A stretch of 64,000 nt of DNA from NCBI GenBank assembly GCA_910578065.1, contig CAJTPB010000001.1:100051-164050 (forward strand). The letters are read 5' to 3'. The stretch's first letter is position 1. Every line of letters begins with the position of its first letter. The notes under the pieces are model-generated. The model was not told the DNA's origin and ran no database searches. It saw only the letters and a list, made by a program, of their open reading frames with translations. The translations under genes were made by a program, and so were the position numbers. The stretch is from an uncultured Christensenella sp. Its GTDB lineage: Bacteria; Bacillota; Clostridia; Christensenellales; Borkfalkiaceae. Below are positions 17,132 through 25,624 of the stretch, piece after piece.

Positions 17132-17745
17132 ATATATAATCCTTATGTTTTAACAAATGTAAGGTAATTGTATCATATCGTCAATAAAAAAACAAACGGT
17201 TGACAAAGCGCCGTTCTTTTTTATCTATTTAATTTTTTGCGAAGATCTTACACGGAATTATTTTTATATGGTTTAACCGCTAAGCTAACTCTTTTATTTA
17301 CGACGGCGCATTGCGCCGAACTCTTTTTTATGCCGTTTAAAATTTATCTTTTTACACCCGAAAACTGCATACTTTTATATGGTCACTTTTCGTTTTTCAC
17401 AAGCAATATACATACGATTAAAAATTATGTCTGCTTTCTAAAATCCGCCCAAATCTTTTTGCTATAAGCGCCCCTATAAACCCATATCGCCGCTATCTTA
17501 TTACTGCCGAAACTGATTTGCGACAATCGCATTCCGATATACTTTTTCCGCAACAAACGCCTGCTTGCACGATTAAAAAATTACAAAGCGCGGATTGCGC
17601 CGCAAGAATGTAAATATTTTTTTGCATGCGAACGGAAAAAGATTTGCATAAACGCAAGCCATGTGGTAAAATATTATCGTAAAAGTTTCCGTCAAAAAGC
17701 GGGAATAACAAAATAAGAAATTTCATTATCGGAGGAATATTTAAA
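17132..17745. other. Intergenic region with a promoter for the small lipoprotein
   Basis: This gap is AT-rich, with no credible gene. Near 17651-17679, TTGCAT and TAAAAT with a 17-bp spacer make a reasonable plus-strand promoter. A GGCGC-ATT-GCGCC hairpin followed by a T-rich stretch near 17310 resembles a weak terminator. Short plus-strand open frames here lack ribosome sites. Confidence 0.5.
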
Positions 17746-18162
17746 ATGCGTAAATTATTTGCAAAACTTGCCGTTTTGCTTACGGCGGTATGCCTTTCCC
17801 TCTGCTGCGGACTGCTTGCGGCTTGCGGCGACGATTCCGGAAACGGAGATTCGAACGGCGGAACCAACAACGGCGGAACGACAACCCCGCCCGCAAACAC
17901 AACGTATAACGTAACCGTGCAGCTTGAAAACGGCTCGCCCATTGCAGGCATTCGCTTAAAGTTCTGCACGCTGAACGAACAAGGCGAAGAAGAAAACTGC
18001 TTAACGGCAGGACCTTCCGACGCCGAAGGAAAAATTACCGCGACTTTTAAAACGGAAAACTACCATATCGGTGTGATCGCTCCCGCGGGATATCAAGTTG
18101 TAGGCGATATCAGCACGGCGAACGTCGGAACAACGTTTACGATAACCGTAAAACAAGCGTAA
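17746..18162 (+). CDS. Small lipoprotein with a CnaB/SpaA-like domain
   Basis: A 138-residue lipoprotein: signal peptide, lipobox LAAC (Cys27), a Gly/Asn/Thr-rich linker (about 30-50) and one beta-sandwich domain (about 55-137). The domain has the same layout as the N-terminal domain of the 902-residue lipoprotein upstream (YNVTVQLENG versus YTVIVQSLGK). GGAGG precedes the ATG and a strong terminator follows, so it is a single-gene unit. Two Cys near residues 74 and 85 could form a disulfide. Function unknown. Confidence 0.82.
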   Translation: MRKLFAKLAVLLTAVCLSLCCGLLAACGDDSGNGDSNGGTNNGGTTTPPANTTYNVTVQLENGSPIAGIRLKFCTLNEQGEEENCLTAGPSDAEGKITATFKTENYHIGVIAPAGYQVVGDISTANVGTTFTITVKQA

Positions 18163-18173
18163 CATGCACAAGT

Positions 18174-18206
18174 AAAAAGCACCGCCTTTAAAGGCGGTGC
18201 TTTTAT
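18174..18206. terminator. Bidirectional terminator
   Basis: AAAAGCACCGCC-TTTAAA-GGCGGTGCTTTT, symmetric with A and T tails. It lies between the small lipoprotein (plus) and the polyferredoxin-TlpA gene (minus). Confidence 0.9.
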
Positions 18207-18211
18207 TTTGC

Positions 18212-20008
18212 TTATAATAATTTTTCAATTTGCTGTTGCAGCAATTCGTAAGTGATTTTTCCCTGCGCGCTGAACGTAATTATCCCTTCCGTATCTAAAA
18301 TTACCGTCATCGGCCAAGTTCCCTTTCCGCCAAGCGCGGCGTAAAATTCGGAAGTGATTCCGTCGCTCGAAATAATATCCTGTGCGAACGTCATCGTGTA
18401 TCCGCTCCACTTTAAGTCGATAAACGCCTGTACGTCGTCGTAAGAAACCCCGTGAACCGCAACTACTTCGATTTGCCGATAATTGTTGGCAAGCTGTTCG
18501 AAATAGGGAATTTCCGCTACGCAAGGGGTGCACCATGTCGCCCAGAAATTGATCACGGTAATTTTTCCTTTATTGGCGGAAACGGAAAACGTTCCGTCAT
18601 CCCCGTAACGTTCCAACGTATAGTCGGGGCACAAATCCCCCACTTCGCTACCCGTAACGATATCTTTTCCGCGGAAGTTTAAATACCATACCGCTATGCC
18701 GAAGAAGCAGAGCGCAAGCGCCCACGCGCCGACTTGCAGCCAAAAATTCCGCTTTTTTATTTTATTTTGCGCCGTATTTATATCTGCCGCCGCAACCTCG
18801 CCGGCGACAATTTCCGCCGCACTTTCGGCGTGTTCGGCATTCAACCCGTCGTTAACGGCAGATTTTGCTATTTCCGCGCTTTCAGCCTGTTGCGCTATAT
18901 TATCATTACCGACAGCCGCATTTTCGGCGTATTCTGCATTCAATGCGTTATTAGCGGCAGTTTCTGCCATTCCCGCGCTTTCGGCTTGATCCCCCGCCAT
19001 CAAATTGCCGAGCGAAACTTTTTCCGTTGCCGTATCGCTCGCTTGCAGATCGATCGCATTAGATTGCGGCGCACCGCTTAAAAGGGAATTTAACGGTTTT
19101 TCCGCTTGCTCTTCTTCCACCGCGTTTACGTGAAGAAACAGCTTCGAACCTTTCCACGAAATCGCTTTTGCGGGACACACGGCAATACACTCTCCGCACT
19201 GAATACATTCGTGATCGCCCACGCGGCTGATATCCATTTTACACGTTCTAATACACAATCCGCAATCGGTACACTTGTTTTTATCCAGCTTTACGCCGAG
19301 CATTGCGATTCGGCAAAAGAACCCGTACAGCGCGCCCAGCGGGCATAAAAAGCGGCAGAACACGCGGAAGATAAACACGCTTGCAACAAGCAGCACAACG
19401 AGCACAGCAAACTTCCAGGTAAACAAACTGCCGAGCATGGGAAACAGATCGGCATTATTGGGATTAACCAACAGCCCGATCGCCCCGCCCAACGTTCCCG
19501 CAGGACAAATGTATTTGCAAAATCCCGGAACGGGAAAAGACTGCAACGAATACATCAACGGAACGCCGATCACAAGCACCGCCAAAATCACGTATTTGAA
19601 ATACGAAAGTACTTTTGTTACGCGGCTCTTTTTCAGCTTCGGCGTTTTGATTTTATACATTAACTCTTGCACAAGCCCCACGGGGCATAAAAACCCGCAA
19701 ATCGTTCTGCCCAGCAACAGACCGAACAGAATGATAATGCCGAACACGTAAAAGGGCGCGCGCGTTCCCGAACTTGCAAGCGCATTTTGCAGCGCGCCCA
19801 AAGGGCACGCGCCCGCCGCGCCGGGGCAGGAATAACAGTTTAATCCGGGTACGCAAAAATTCTTTGTTCCGCCCGTATAAATATTTCCCGTTTTAAATCC
19901 TTGAAAGTTGGCGTTATACAACAGCGCCGAGTAAAGCTGGATCAATCTGCGCTTGCTCGGTTTGTGCCGTTTAAACCAATCTTTTATCTTTTTGAAAAAC
20001 TTTTTCAT
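18212..20008 (-). CDS. Membrane polyferredoxin fused to a TlpA thioredoxin domain
   Basis: A 598-residue fusion. The membrane part (about 20-235) has the NapH/RnfH-like CxxxCP motifs: CGFLCPVG, CKYICPAG and CRFLCPLG, plus an N-terminal NCYSCPG. Two ferredoxin-type clusters follow, CTDCGLCIRTC and CIQCGECIAVC (about 245-279). Next comes an Ala-rich linker with a tandem 33-residue repeat (about 335-400), one further membrane helix (about 412-432), and an extracytoplasmic TlpA domain with WCTPC near 492-496. The order suggests electrons pass from cytoplasmic iron-sulfur centres across the membrane to a thiol domain in the same chain. In other Clostridia these parts are usually separate neighbouring genes. 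The CXXC membrane protein gene is immediately upstream. Confidence 0.88.
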   Translation of the reverse strand: MKKFFKKIKDWFKRHKPSKRRLIQLYSALLYNANFQGFKTGNIYTGGTKNFCVPGLNCYSCPGAAGACPLGALQNALASSGTRAPFYVFGIIILFGLLLGRTICGFLCPVGLVQELMYKIKTPKLKKSRVTKVLSYFKYVILAVLVIGVPLMYSLQSFPVPGFCKYICPAGTLGGAIGLLVNPNNADLFPMLGSLFTWKFAVLVVLLVASVFIFRVFCRFLCPLGALYGFFCRIAMLGVKLDKNKCTDCGLCIRTCKMDISRVGDHECIQCGECIAVCPAKAISWKGSKLFLHVNAVEEEQAEKPLNSLLSGAPQSNAIDLQASDTATEKVSLGNLMAGDQAESAGMAETAANNALNAEYAENAAVGNDNIAQQAESAEIAKSAVNDGLNAEHAESAAEIVAGEVAAADINTAQNKIKKRNFWLQVGAWALALCFFGIAVWYLNFRGKDIVTGSEVGDLCPDYTLERYGDDGTFSVSANKGKITVINFWATWCTPCVAEIPYFEQLANNYRQIEVVAVHGVSYDDVQAFIDLKWSGYTMTFAQDIISSDGITSEFYAALGGKGTWPMTVILDTEGIITFSAQGKITYELLQQQIEKLL

Positions 20009-20021
20009 ATCTTCCCCCGCG

Positions 20022-20819
20022 TCAACCCAATCCGATACATTCCGTGCAAATGTTGATCGCCTTGATCAGCACGTCGTGCATGCCGTCGTTTAAAACGCCG
20101 AGTACGATAAACGTAACGCCGACCGCCAACACCCACAAACGGATCGCCGTAAGCGACCATTTGGGAAAAGCAAGCGCGGAGCGCGTTTGCACCGACCCCG
20201 TTTTACCCCCGCCGCTCAGCAATTTTTTTACGTGAGAAAGCTCCCGCTTTGCGCTGATCCCGTCGTACACGGCAGCAGCGATACAGCACGCGAACGCCGC
20301 GCCCACCCAAGGGAGCACGTTTCTGAGCATTGCGATGATTTCCGCATTTAAATCGTTCGAAGGGAAGTGCGAGGGCTGAAACAGATACCCCGCGCTCATT
20401 CCTGCGGCAAGCAGACAAACTGCCGCGCAAACTCCCCACACGATTTTGCGGGAAAGTTCTTCTTTGCGCATTTTTCGAAAAGGTTCCCCCTCCCCCTGCT
20501 GCGGAACGCGGCGGGAAAGGCGTTGCAGCGTTTCCTTTGCGGAAGGTCTGGGATATGTCGTTTTTACCGCGGGAAGCACCGCCCAAAGGATAAACCCTGC
20601 GATCACGGCGGCGATCCACAGATATACGGGTACCGAAATGGGGCGGAAGCGTTCCGCCACAATAGCGGGGCTGTAAATATCCCCCGTATGATCGGGCGAC
20701 GTTCCCGTATCGTAGATCAGCGCCGCTTGCACGATAAAAAGAAGCCCCACGATCAACGTGAACACGCCCAAACAAATTGCATAGATCAACCGTATTTTAC
20801 GCGCTTTTTCTTCCGTCAA
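20022..20819 (-). CDS. Membrane protein ending in a CD1871A-type CXXC motif
   Basis: A 265-residue protein with about five hydrophobic segments (near 9-31, 62-84, 127-146, 165-185, 222-244). The last 45 residues end in KAINICTECIGLG. This matches the CD1871A family, small clostridial CXXC membrane proteins found beside TlpA and 4Fe-4S proteins. Here that unit is fused to a larger unknown membrane protein. It lies 13 bp upstream of the polyferredoxin-TlpA gene on the same strand and is almost certainly co-transcribed with it. The CXXC may relay reducing equivalents to or from the TlpA domain; this is inference. Confidence 0.8.
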   Translation of the reverse strand: MTEEKARKIRLIYAICLGVFTLIVGLLFIVQAALIYDTGTSPDHTGDIYSPAIVAERFRPISVPVYLWIAAVIAGFILWAVLPAVKTTYPRPSAKETLQRLSRRVPQQGEGEPFRKMRKEELSRKIVWGVCAAVCLLAAGMSAGYLFQPSHFPSNDLNAEIIAMLRNVLPWVGAAFACCIAAAVYDGISAKRELSHVKKLLSGGGKTGSVQTRSALAFPKWSLTAIRLWVLAVGVTFIVLGVLNDGMHDVLIKAINICTECIGLG

Positions 20820-20955
20820 CGGTTTATCCTCCCATCGTGATTTCGCCTTTTATTATAGTACAAAACCGCCGAATCAGTCAAGCGTTTTATTTTCGCTAAA
20901 TTTTTCCTTGACGGAAACGCGCCCTTTGAATTTTTGAAAATATACCCGCATTATC

Positions 20956-20984
20956 TTGACTTTTTTTGCGGAAAAAGGTATGCT
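20956..20984 (+). promoter_or_regulatory. Promoter of the cysteine desulfidase-type gene
   Basis: TTGACT (20956-20961) and TATGCT (20979-20984) with a 17-bp spacer, 45 bp before the ATG. Confidence 0.7.
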
Positions 20985-21029
20985 GATAACCGAAGAAAAA
21001 CGGGCGCGCGCCCGAAAAAAGAGATACGA

Positions 21030-22298
21030 ATGAACGAACAAATATACAACGAATGTTTAAATATCCTGCGCGAAGAACTTGTGCCCGCAATGGGCTGTAC
21101 CGAGCCGATCGCCGTCGCCTACTGTTCTGCGCTTGCGCGGGATACGCTGGGCGCCCTTCCCGATAAGATCGCCGTAACGGTTAGCGGAAACATTTTAAAA
21201 AACGTTAAAAGCGTGGTCGTGCCCAATACGGGCGGCATGCGGGGCGTTGCGTGCGCCGCGGCGGCGGGCGCGGTTGCGGGCGACGCGCAGTTGAAGTTGG
21301 AAGCGCTTTCGCATATCACGCAAGCTCAGCGCGAACAGATATCCGCTTATTGCAGGCAGACGGAAATTACCGTAGAACAATCGCGCTCGGGCTGCATATT
21401 CGATATCGGCGTGCGCGCATATTCCCGATCGGACGAAGCGTACGTGCGCATTGCGCTGCGGCACACGAACGTAGTGGAAATTTCCCGCAACGGAAAATCG
21501 CTGTTTCACGCCGACGCGCAGGAAGAAGCGGACGGTTGCGCGCGCGATCCCCTTTCGGTAAAAAACATTGTGGAATTTGCCGACTGCGTGCGGCTATGCG
21601 ACGTGCAGGATTTGATCGAACGGCAAATCGAATACAATTCCGCCATTGCGGAAGAAGGCTTAAAGGGCGATTACGGCGCAAAGGTGGGAAAGGTGCTTTT
21701 GACCGCCTTCGGAAACAACGTGCACAACCTTGCCAAAGCGACCGCCGCGGCGGGTTCGGACGCGCGCATGAACGGATGCAGTTTGCCCGTGGTAATCGTT
21801 TCCGGCAGCGGCAATCAAGGCATGACCGCCTCTTTACCCGTTATCGTATACGCCAAACATTTGGGATGCGACAGAGAAACGCTGATCCGCGCATTGGTAC
21901 TTTCCGACTTGATCACCGTGCACTTAAAATCGGATATCGGAAGGCTTTCCGCCTATTGCGGCGCGGTAAGCGCGGGCTGCGGGGCGGGCGCGGGCGTTTG
22001 CTACCTTTACGGGGGGAAATACGACGAGATCGCCCATACCCTTGTAAACGCGCTTGCCATCGATTCGGGCATTGTGTGCGACGGCGCAAAGTCGAGCTGT
22101 GCGGCGAAAATCGCTTCCGCAGTGGAAGCAGGCTTGATCGGAATGGAAATGTACCGCAACGGAAGCCAATTTTACGGCGGCGACGGCATTTTGGAATGTG
22201 ACGTAGAGAATACCATTCATAACGTGGGCGACCTTGCCCGCAACGGTATGAAGGAAACGGACGAAGAAATCATCCGCTTAATGTTAAAAAATATTTAG
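21030..22298 (+). CDS. UPF0597 / L-cysteine desulfidase (CyuA)-type protein
   Basis: A 422-residue protein of the UPF0597 family. Members include archaeal and bacterial L-cysteine desulfidase (cysteine to pyruvate, ammonia and sulfide), related to the iron-sulfur L-serine dehydratase alpha chain. Visible landmarks: PAMGCTEPIAVAYC near the N-terminus, VVPNTGGMRG, SGSGNQGMTASLPV, and CDGAKSSCAAKI near the C-terminus, where Cys residues could bind the cluster. The ATG at 21030 is set by the promoter position and family length; the ribosome site is weak. It is divergent from the CXXC/polyferredoxin genes, linking sulfur metabolism to that redox module by position only. Confidence 0.85.
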   Translation: MNEQIYNECLNILREELVPAMGCTEPIAVAYCSALARDTLGALPDKIAVTVSGNILKNVKSVVVPNTGGMRGVACAAAAGAVAGDAQLKLEALSHITQAQREQISAYCRQTEITVEQSRSGCIFDIGVRAYSRSDEAYVRIALRHTNVVEISRNGKSLFHADAQEEADGCARDPLSVKNIVEFADCVRLCDVQDLIERQIEYNSAIAEEGLKGDYGAKVGKVLLTAFGNNVHNLAKATAAAGSDARMNGCSLPVVIVSGSGNQGMTASLPVIVYAKHLGCDRETLIRALVLSDLITVHLKSDIGRLSAYCGAVSAGCGAGAGVCYLYGGKYDEIAHTLVNALAIDSGIVCDGAKSSCAAKIASAVEAGLIGMEMYRNGSQFYGGDGILECDVENTIHNVGDLARNGMKETDEEIIRLMLKNI

Positions 22299-22299
22299 T

Positions 22300-22331
22300 A
22301 AAAAGCCGCAGGTTATAAACCTGCGGCTTTT
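22300..22331. terminator. Bidirectional terminator
   Basis: AAAAGCCGCAGGTT-ATA-AACCTGCGGCTTTT between convergent genes. Confidence 0.9.
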
Positions 22332-22333
22332 GT

Positions 22334-23095
22334 TTATTTTAACGCTTCGTAATTTATCATTACGTTTCTATTTTGCCAATCGTCCTCGTACTTTCCGGAA
22401 GCGCCGTAACGAATATATAAATCTTTTTTAAGATCTTTCATCGACAATTCCGCCGTAAACGTATGCGTTTTCCATGAAATATCTTTTTTTCCCGAACCGT
22501 GCTCGAATTTATGACCGTATAAAAAACTGTCGTCGTTATCGATTCCGACAACCCCTAAAATATCCGTTACGATTGAATTTGCATTACACTTATCGTCGGA
22601 ATAAAAGAACACATATTGATACCCGTCGTCGATTTCTCTTACGTCAAACGTAAAAGTTATTTTCAGCCTTGTATATCCCGCAATGTACAGCCCTTGTACG
22701 TCGTAATGATCGGACAAGTACAAAACGTCCATTCGTTGTTTTTCTCTTCCGCTGTCCGTAATTTTCACCGTCTCGCTGCGGACGTTTACGTCGCTAATCG
22801 GTCTTGGTATTTCCAACCACTTAGGATAAATCGCTTTTACCTTACTGAAATCGGAATTGACTGTTACCCGCTTCGTCAACGCCGCATCGGAATACCAGCC
22901 GCCGAACACATATCCCTCTCCGTAAGGGCAATTCGGCGTTGTCGCCACGGTATTTTTAAAACCTTGCTCCGCCGTAATCCCCGCGCCGCCTCCCGTTGCA
23001 GAAGAGTCGGAACCGTCCCCCGTATCGCAAGCGGATAATGCAACCAGTGCGATCGATACGCCGAATAAAGCAGCAAACAATTTTTTAAACCCCAT
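22334..23095 (-). CDS. Lipoprotein with an InlB-type repeat
   Basis: A 253-residue lipoprotein with lipobox LSAC (Cys23). Residues 45-90 contain a Listeria-Bacteroides (InlB B-repeat-like) segment, recognisable from YVFGGWYSDAALTKRV. The rest is a beta-rich domain of about 150 residues with no family I can name. GGAGG lies before the ATG and a TTGACG-18-TATAAT promoter upstream. Probably surface-exposed; ligand unknown. Confidence 0.8.
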   Translation of the reverse strand: MGFKKLFAALFGVSIALVALSACDTGDGSDSSATGGGAGITAEQGFKNTVATTPNCPYGEGYVFGGWYSDAALTKRVTVNSDFSKVKAIYPKWLEIPRPISDVNVRSETVKITDSGREKQRMDVLYLSDHYDVQGLYIAGYTRLKITFTFDVREIDDGYQYVFFYSDDKCNANSIVTDILGVVGIDNDDSFLYGHKFEHGSGKKDISWKTHTFTAELSMKDLKKDLYIRYGASGKYEDDWQNRNVMINYEALK

Positions 23096-23123
23096 TATTT
23101 CATCCTCCGATTCATTATATTTA

Positions 23124-23153
23124 ATTATATCATATTGAATATGAAGGCGTCAA
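23124..23153 (-). promoter_or_regulatory. Promoter of the InlB-repeat lipoprotein
   Basis: On the minus strand, TTGACG (23148-23153) and TATAAT (23124-23129) with an 18-bp spacer. Confidence 0.7.
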
Positions 23154-23169
23154 GGATTTCTATTAAAGT

Positions 23170-24834
23170 TTACCGCGAGCAGTTAAAATAGTTATTTAAA
23201 GCGGAAACAAGGGCGGCAACGGAAGAACGGATAATATCCGAATGAATTCCCGCGCCCCAATACTTTTTCCCTTCTTTTTCCACGCCGATATACGAAATCG
23301 CCTGTGCGAACGACCCGTTTGTTAAGGCGTGCTGTTCGTAACCGATCAGCGTATAAGCGATTCCGAAATGCTTTTTTAAAGCGTTGGAAACGGCGTCTAA
23401 TCTGCCGTTGCCCTCCCCTTGTACGATCGTTTTATTTTTCCCTTCCGCCACTTCGACGCTCGCTATAATGCCGTTTATCTGCTTATAGTGGCATTCGCCG
23501 ATATCGAACGCAGCGCGCGGGTTTAAATATTCCCGCTCGAACATTTCGTAAAGTTCGGGCGCTTTTAACTCTTTATGACCGAGATCGGATACCCGCTTTG
23601 CACTGTAACCGACCGCTTCTTTCATTTTTGCGGGCAGTTTAATGCCGTATACCTGTTCGAGAACGTATCCCACGCCCCCTTTGCCCGACTGCGAGTTGAT
23701 ACGGATCACGTCCGAATCGTACTCCCTGCCGACGTCTTTGGGGTCGATGGGCAAATAGGGCACGTTCCATTCCGTTAATGCGTTTTCTTTGCGGTATTTC
23801 ATGCCCTTTGCGATTGCGTCTTGGTGCGAGCCTGAAAAAGCCGCAAATACCAATTCACCCGCATACGGCTGGCGAGGGGAAATTTCCATACCCGTATACG
23901 ATTTATAAAGCGAAGCCACGTACGGCATGTTGGAAAAATCGAGTTTGGGATCTACCCCTTGCGAAAACATATTCATGGCAAGGGTCACAATATCGACGTT
24001 GCCCGTGCGCTCGCCGTTGCCGAACAGCGTGCCTTCGATGCGATCCGCCCCCGCAAGCAAGCCGAATTCCGCCGCCGCAACGCCGCAACCGCGATCGTTA
24101 TGCGGATGCAAAGAAAGCACCACGTTTTCGCGGTATTTTAAACGGCGGTTCATATATTCCACCTGCTGCGCGTACACGTGCGGCATAGCGTTTTCTACCG
24201 TGGCGGGAAGATTGACGATCGCTTTGCGATTTGCCGTCGGCTTCCATACGTCGAGCACGGCATTACATACTTCGAGCGCGTATTCCGGTTCGGTGCCCGT
24301 AAAACTTTCGGGCGAATATTCGAAGCGGTAATTTTCGCCCGCCTCTTCCGTTAAACGGGCAAGCAGTTTTGCCCCCTCTACGGCGATTTGCTTGATTTCC
24401 TCTTTGCTCTTGCGAAATACCTGTTCGCGCTGAGCGACGGAAGTGGAATTATACACGTGCACGACGACGTTTTTCGCCCCATTGACCGCTTCGAACGTTT
24501 TGCGGATAATGTGCTCGCGCGCCTGCGTAAGCACCTGTATGGTAACGTTTTTCGGGATCAAATCGCGCTCGATCAAGGCGCGCAAAAATTCGTATTCGGT
24601 ATCGCTTGCGGCGGGAAAGCCCACTTCGATTTCTTGAAAGCCGATTTCGACGAGAAGCTGAAAAAACTGTAATTTCGTTTCGAGATCCATAGGCTCTACA
24701 AGCGCTTGATTTCCGTCGCGCAAGTCTACGCTGCACCACACGGGCGCGCGCTCTACCGCGCTTTTTTCCGCCCAATCCATACAGCGTTCCGACGGAAGAA
24801 GATACTGCTTTTTGTACTTTTTTACGCTTTCCAT
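23170..24834 (-). CDS. leuA: 2-isopropylmalate synthase (long form)
   Basis: LeuA condenses acetyl-CoA with 2-oxoisovalerate, the committed step to leucine. At 554 residues it belongs to the LeuA type 2 (Mycobacterium/Corynebacterium-like) group. Visible motifs are CSVDLRDGNQALVEPM (metal and substrate), EVGFPAASDTE, SLHPHNDRGCGVAAAE, GTLFGNGERTGNVD, and a C-terminal regulatory domain (about 430-550) that normally binds leucine. AGAGAGGTGAT precedes the ATG. It is far from leuCDB and is transcribed from a T-box leader about 360 bp upstream. Confidence 0.95.
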   Translation of the reverse strand: MESVKKYKKQYLLPSERCMDWAEKSAVERAPVWCSVDLRDGNQALVEPMDLETKLQFFQLLVEIGFQEIEVGFPAASDTEYEFLRALIERDLIPKNVTIQVLTQAREHIIRKTFEAVNGAKNVVVHVYNSTSVAQREQVFRKSKEEIKQIAVEGAKLLARLTEEAGENYRFEYSPESFTGTEPEYALEVCNAVLDVWKPTANRKAIVNLPATVENAMPHVYAQQVEYMNRRLKYRENVVLSLHPHNDRGCGVAAAEFGLLAGADRIEGTLFGNGERTGNVDIVTLAMNMFSQGVDPKLDFSNMPYVASLYKSYTGMEISPRQPYAGELVFAAFSGSHQDAIAKGMKYRKENALTEWNVPYLPIDPKDVGREYDSDVIRINSQSGKGGVGYVLEQVYGIKLPAKMKEAVGYSAKRVSDLGHKELKAPELYEMFEREYLNPRAAFDIGECHYKQINGIIASVEVAEGKNKTIVQGEGNGRLDAVSNALKKHFGIAYTLIGYEQHALTNGSFAQAISYIGVEKEGKKYWGAGIHSDIIRSSVAALVSALNNYFNCSR

Positions 24835-25190
24835 TGCCGATCACCTCTCTGTTATAATACACATGCTTTGCAACATGTATTGCCCAAAATATTTTTAAGC
24901 GCTTTACTCTTTTACTGCGCTATAAATATATCTATGCTTTTCGCCCTGCACAGTTTGTACGGTTGCATTCCTACATTCCCTACGCGAATACATTATAACT
25001 TTAAACGGTTTACACTTTACTTCGCTATGAATATAAAATGTATTTATGCTTTTCGCGCTGCATGTTTTAAACATTACTTCCACATATTTTTTTAGGCGTT
25101 TGCATGCTTGCATTGCGCTTATTTTAACTTACCTGATAATTTGTTTCGATTTGCGTTTATCTATTATCTTACGCGCTTTGTTTGATTTGT
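24835..25190 (-). repeat. Repeat-laden leader between T-box terminator and leuA
   Basis: There is no gene here. Two imperfect copies of about 112 bp are visible, anchored by CTATGCTTTTCGCCCTGCA (from 24932) and TTATGCTTTTCGCGCTGCA (from 25044), with a weaker third copy beyond 25085. The block is transcribed into the leuA message when the T-box allows readthrough. An ACATG-N8-CATGT inverted repeat lies just before the leuA ribosome site (near 24862-24879). Confidence 0.7.
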
Positions 25191-25194
25191 TGCC

Positions 25195-25460
25195 AAAATA
25201 TAAAAAATTCCGCGCCTCTTAAACATGTAAGAGACGCGGTAAACGCGCGGTACCACTCTTATTGCGGAATTATTTCCGCCTCTTTTTTCGGATACTGACA
25301 TATCCTTTCCCCTGTAACGGAGGGTTCCGTTTCGCCCTACTGTAAGTTCAAGCGAACCGCTCTGCGGCGAGTTCGTCCGTTTTTTCTTATCCTCTTGCAC
25401 CGACCGAGAACTCTCTGAAAAGAAAAGGTTACAGATTACTATTCCGCTTCTATGCGTTTA
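25195..25460 (-). promoter_or_regulatory. T-box riboswitch, probably leucine-sensing
   Basis: Read on the minus strand, the leader contains AGAGAG and GGTGCAAGA in stem I, then a GAACTTACAG specifier-loop candidate. The conserved T-box AGAGTGGTACCGCG (about 25240-25258) precedes a terminator with stem CCGCGTCTCTTA/TAAGAGGCGCGG and a T-run (about 25200-25236). In GAACTTACA the triplet after GAA is CTT and the one after GAAC is TTA; both are leucine codons, fitting leuA. TAC (Tyr) also overlaps, so the codon register needs structural alignment. Confidence 0.88.
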
Positions 25461-25467
25461 TGCATTG

Positions 25468-25496
25468 ATTATACCATAATTTTTGCCGTTTGGCAA
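25468..25496 (-). promoter_or_regulatory. Promoter of the T-box leader
   Basis: On the minus strand, TTGCCA (25491-25496) and TATAAT (25468-25473) with a 17-bp spacer, just upstream of the leader. Confidence 0.8.
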
Positions 25497-25575
25497 GCGA
25501 TTTTTTTCTTTGTATGAAAAAAGAAGCGGAACTTTAAAATTACCGTTTATCGCAGTAATATTTTAAAAACCGCAA

Positions 25576-25616
25576 TAAAAAAGCAAGGAACGAATCTGCT
25601 ATTCCTTGCTTTTTAT
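25576..25616 (-). terminator. Terminator of the 1937-residue lipoprotein
   Basis: AAAAAGCAAGGAA and TTCCTTGCTTTTT pair around a short loop, nine bases after the stop codon. Confidence 0.85.
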
Positions 25617-25624
25617 CTCTTTTA

